DNA from: Nymphaea colorata
Lineage: Eukaryota > Streptophyta > Magnoliopsida > Nymphaeales > Nymphaeaceae
Reading direction: 5' to 3'
Length of the DNA stretch: 64,000 bases
Assembly (NCBI RefSeq): GCF_008831285.2
Contig: NC_045142.1
Span: 26,735,876 to 26,799,875, forward strand
Shown here: positions 60,930 through 64,000 of the stretch, piece by piece
Layout of the letters: the number at the start of each line of letters is the position of its first letter
Position numbering within the stretch: the stretch's first letter is position 1
Translations under genes and position numbers: made by a program
Notes under the pieces: generated by a model
Databases searched by the model: none
What the model saw: only the letters and a program-made list of their open reading frames with translations
What the model was told of the DNA's origin: nothing

Positions 60930-63661
60930 TGATTGATGTGAGCTTCGAGCACTCTCTAGAATCTTTGATGATGACAAAGATATTTGGTTTTTATACATTT
61001 TTAAACTGTTTATCTTCGATCATCAATAAGGCATTTGATAACTGAAAACAGGACCCCAGCATAAAGGAATTAGCAGAAGAAATTGCAAAGGATCCTGCTT
61101 TCAACCAAATGGCTGAGCAGCTTCAAAAGAATGTGCAACTTGGTGGTAGTGAAGGTTTTCCACAAGTGGATACGCAGCAGTACATGACTACAATGCAACA
61201 GGTTATGCAGAATCCTCACTTCATGACCATGGCTGAGCGCCTTGGAAATGCTCTGATGCAGGTAACTGTTGGGCTTAAGGAATTGCGATATTGGGAATGT
61301 CAACATGAGTAAGTTCTGAAATTTAGTCAAAATCTGATCCCTTTGTTTTGCAGGATCCTGCCATGTCAAACATGATGCAGAGTTTGACTGATCCTCAGCA
61401 TAAGGAGCGTCTTGAGGAACGGATGGCGCGCATTAAGGAAGATCCATCTTTGAAGCCTATTCTAGATGAAATAGAGAGTGGAGGGCCGGCTGCTATGATG
61501 AAGTAGGTCATGATGTTTAAGTTGTTACGTGGAGTTGATATTATATTATTGTGGCTAATACATACTTCAGGTACTGGAACGATCCGGAAGTTCTACAGAA
61601 ACTCGGTCAGGCAATGGGTGTAGGTCCGGCTGGAGAGTCTGAAACGTCTGCTGCTTTGTCTGGAGCTGCAGAAGCTGAAGAAGAAGAAGAGGCAGCTGAG
61701 TTTGATGAATCTTCTATTCACCACATTTCTAGTGTTGGTGATGTAGAGGTGGGTGGGCTTCTGTTTGTGTATTAGTTATTACGCGATCCTTTCAAGATTG
61801 TTAATTGTGCCTGGTTCAGTGTTGTTGTCTGCATGTGTTGTGCGAGTTTCTGCTTAGTTATTGAAACACTGAGATGCATGTGCAAATGATATACAAGGCC
61901 TGTCTAAAACATCAAGAATTAGGATCCGCACGACTTATGTTCAAAAATTGCAGTTCTTGATGGATTCTGGCATTCTGCTTGTTTTGTGATTGCGTGATCT
62001 TTGTCCTATGCCTTTACTTGTTTCGTGATGTTAATTGTCAGGTAGCAGGTGATTAATTTCTCTGTATGGTACTATGTGTTTCTCATATTTAGGGACTTTT
62101 GGTGTCAAATGTTGTATAGCCTTGATGGTGCAACTGCCTCATGCTAAAATTGACAAATGGCGATTGCTACTATAGTGTGGACAACATGAGACCTTTTGTA
62201 GTCGTATCATGGGTGATTGGACAAAATCACAAAAATTGCCCACTTGGGTCTCTGTTCCTGAGGCCGGTGGCCTTTCTATTTTATCGGTAGGTCACTTGGG
62301 CGGTTCTTAAATGTATTCTTCCATTTCTTTGATATCTAATAACTATTTAATTGGACGACATTGGACTTGGTAACCCATGTTTGTGGATTGTATGTCCTTT
62401 GTTATGCTTTATCATTTCATACATTCACAGAAAATACATTATTGAAAACTGAGGTACTCCACTTGAAGGGTATATCATCAATATTGTATGATAAAGACAT
62501 GAATGTCCAAATACCGTCTATGTTTTTTCATGATAAAAAACTGAGGTACTCTACTTCAAGAGAATCCTTAATATTTGTATCATAAAGATATGAACGTGCA
62601 AGTACCGTCTATGTTTTTTTCCTTGGTCATCAATTTGAGTCTGGCCTAAATTCAAAGGTATCTGCAACTCTCACGATAGACATCTGACACAATTGATTTT
62701 AGTTGGTTGTGGGATAATTTGGCTTTTCTTGCTTCCTATTCAATGTTTGAGCTTTCCATGTTTGGGTTAACAGGGTCTGAAGAATGCACTAGCCGCTGGA
62801 GGGGACAAAAATGAAGAAGACTCAGAGGGTCGTACAGCACTTCATTTTGCTTGTGGTTATGGCGAGGTATGTCCATGCTCCGGTTTCAGGGTCACATGAA
62901 CCATTTATTTCCATAGATCCCACGTTTGATTAAACATTAGGGCTTGTTCTTTACGTCTAGTAATTGGCTGGCCATGTGTTCCGGGATGTTTGTTGGTAGG
63001 GTTTACTGGACTTTTCCAAATGTTACAGGATGTTTGTCAATAAGTTTACTAACATCGCCAATTACGCATGTGATATTCGAATCGTATATAGTGGGTACTG
63101 TGTTCGCTTCGAGGGCCTTTGTCCTTCGTCATGCTTTGAATCGTACATACTGGGTATCGTGTTTGCGTCATCCTTAATGCGCTGGTATCAAGCGCGGCAT
63201 GGACAAGTCATCTTATGTTTCCCCACAGGGATAACACATCACCATGTCACGCGGTGTCAATGTGTGTCATAATCCAGCCAAATGCACGTGTGGAATTTCT
63301 GTGGATGTTGTCCAGAAAAAACAACCATCTGAAATAACCTGAGCCTGGAAGTTCTCCATGTTCAGTGTCTCAAGGTTATTAACTTGATAAGTTCAATAGT
63401 ACACGCTCATATTAAAATCGTACCATTTTGACAACTAGTTTCGCCTCAATTTTTGGATTCCACGATTTTTCTCTAGTGGTTGCTTTTGATCGCCTATTTG
63501 TTGATCTGGTAACGATTGCAGGTGGAGTGCGCTCGAATCCTTCTTGACGCCAAGGCATCAGTGGACGCTCTCGACAAGAACAAGAACACCCCCCTCCACT
63601 ATGCGGCAGGATATGGCAGGAAAGAGTGCGTCGCCCTCCTCCTCGAGCACGGAGCTTCTGT
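57584..63661 (+). CDS. AKR2: Ankyrin repeat protein 2 (AKR2)-type chaperone, 3' end beyond window
   Basis: Seven exons: 57584..57596 (MASS), 59291..59421, 61052..61261, 61354..61502, 61571..61748, 62774..62866 and 63522..63661, all GT-AG and in phase, giving 304 residues before the window ends. Residues 5-35 are Ser/Pro/Gly-rich (the PEST-like N-terminus). [20 protein letters not shown] and [20 protein letters not shown] open the two STI1-like blocks; [13 protein letters not shown] closes the second. An acidic linker ([11 protein letters not shown]) precedes ankyrin repeats with [20 protein letters not shown] and [20 protein letters not shown]. Known: AKR2 binds chloroplast outer-envelope proteins such as OEP7 in the cytosol and targets them to the envelope; its ankyrin repeats bind envelope lipids. 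Known AKR2 proteins have about 340 residues, so roughly one exon or two remain outside. Introns of 1.6-1.7 kb are typical. Confidence 0.96.
59205..59240. repeat. (TC)n microsatellite in AKR2 intron 1
   Basis: TC run about 50 bp before the splice acceptor of exon 2, followed by a short CA run. Confidence 0.9.
60858..60926. repeat. (TA)n and (GA)n microsatellite in AKR2 intron 2
   Basis: A TA run, a short spacer, then about 21 GA units from 60885. Confidence 0.95.
62450..62632. repeat. 92-bp tandem duplication in AKR2 intron 5
   Basis: Two diverged copies starting ACTGAGGTACTC at about 62449 and 62541. Both contain ATACCGTCTATGTTTTTT or a close variant near their ends. Confidence 0.85.
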
Positions 63662-64000
63662 GTAAGATTCTCAATGAACAAAATTCGCCCACCATTGTTA
63701 TTGTTGTTATTTTCCCCCGACGGTAATACGCCTGTTGAATGTTGGAAAAAAGGAAAAATGGCTACGGGCTTGTACCTTTTGTTGGGCCGGTAGACCAACC
63801 ACCACTTGCTCGCAAAACCCATTCTCGCTTTGACCTTTTAAGTTGGGCCGTCTCATGGGGAACTATCATCAATCCAAGACCGTAGTTCTGTTGAATTGAG
63901 ATCTGTTGCCTCCTGTTGCATAACATGTAGGAAAAAGAAAGATGGGTATTGTGGCCGATTTGTGTTTGCAATATTCTCAAATTGTCTAGTTTTTCTCGGT

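Noticed and set aside
1-64000. Search for tRNA, rRNA, organellar insertions, CRISPR arrays or a metabolic gene cluster
   Set aside because: By eye I found no cloverleaf with a matching B-box, no rRNA-like stretch, no plastid or mitochondrial gene, no spaced identical repeats, and no group of related enzymes. A tRNAscan and homology search could still find short or diverged cases.

Overview
This is a stretch of plant nuclear DNA, almost certainly from a flowering plant. The evidence is GT-AG introns, one of them 6.6 kb long, AT-rich non-coding DNA full of microsatellites and small DNA transposons, and gene families restricted to or typical of plants (FPF1, RABA5, AKR2, HIPP). I cannot name the lineage from the sequence alone.

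Layout from left to right. Positions 1-4962 (+) hold the 3' half of a gene for an AlaX-type alanyl-tRNA editing protein. Its exons are recognisable, but the frame is broken by two single-base losses, and a GC-rich foldback insertion lies in its last intron. Positions 8620-10557 (-) hold a complete three-exon HIPP gene (heavy-metal-associated isoprenylated plant protein) with a long Gly/Lys-rich tandem-repeat tail and a CaaX end. Positions 14581-15874 are a nested transposon. Positions 18087-21449 (-) hold a seven-exon gene for a small plant coiled-coil protein of unknown function. Positions 23921-30806 (-) hold the two-exon gene for the NDUFS5-like 15 kDa subunit of mitochondrial complex I; its intron contains two complete hAT-like elements with exact 8-bp target duplications. 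Positions 38611-38949 (+) hold an intronless FPF1-like gene. Positions 43395-48005 contain three short hAT-like MITEs of one family. Positions 54004-54799 (+) hold a RABA5a-type Rab GTPase gene, probably with a long 5' leader intron. Positions 57584-63661 (+) hold the first seven exons of an AKR2-type ankyrin protein gene that runs off the right edge.

The genes do not form a pathway or cluster; they look like ordinary unlinked plant housekeeping and regulatory genes. I found no biosynthetic cluster, no resistance-gene array, no organellar insertion, no CRISPR and no convincing new multi-gene system. What stands out is the transposon content (at least six non-autonomous hAT-like elements identified by target duplications, one nested in another), the disrupted AlaX gene, the modular HIPP tail, and the regular 18-codon exons of the coiled-coil gene. 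Large intervals (4963-8619, 10558-14572, 15883-18086, 21450-23920, 30807-38465, 38950-49222, 54800-57583) hold no gene I can recognise.
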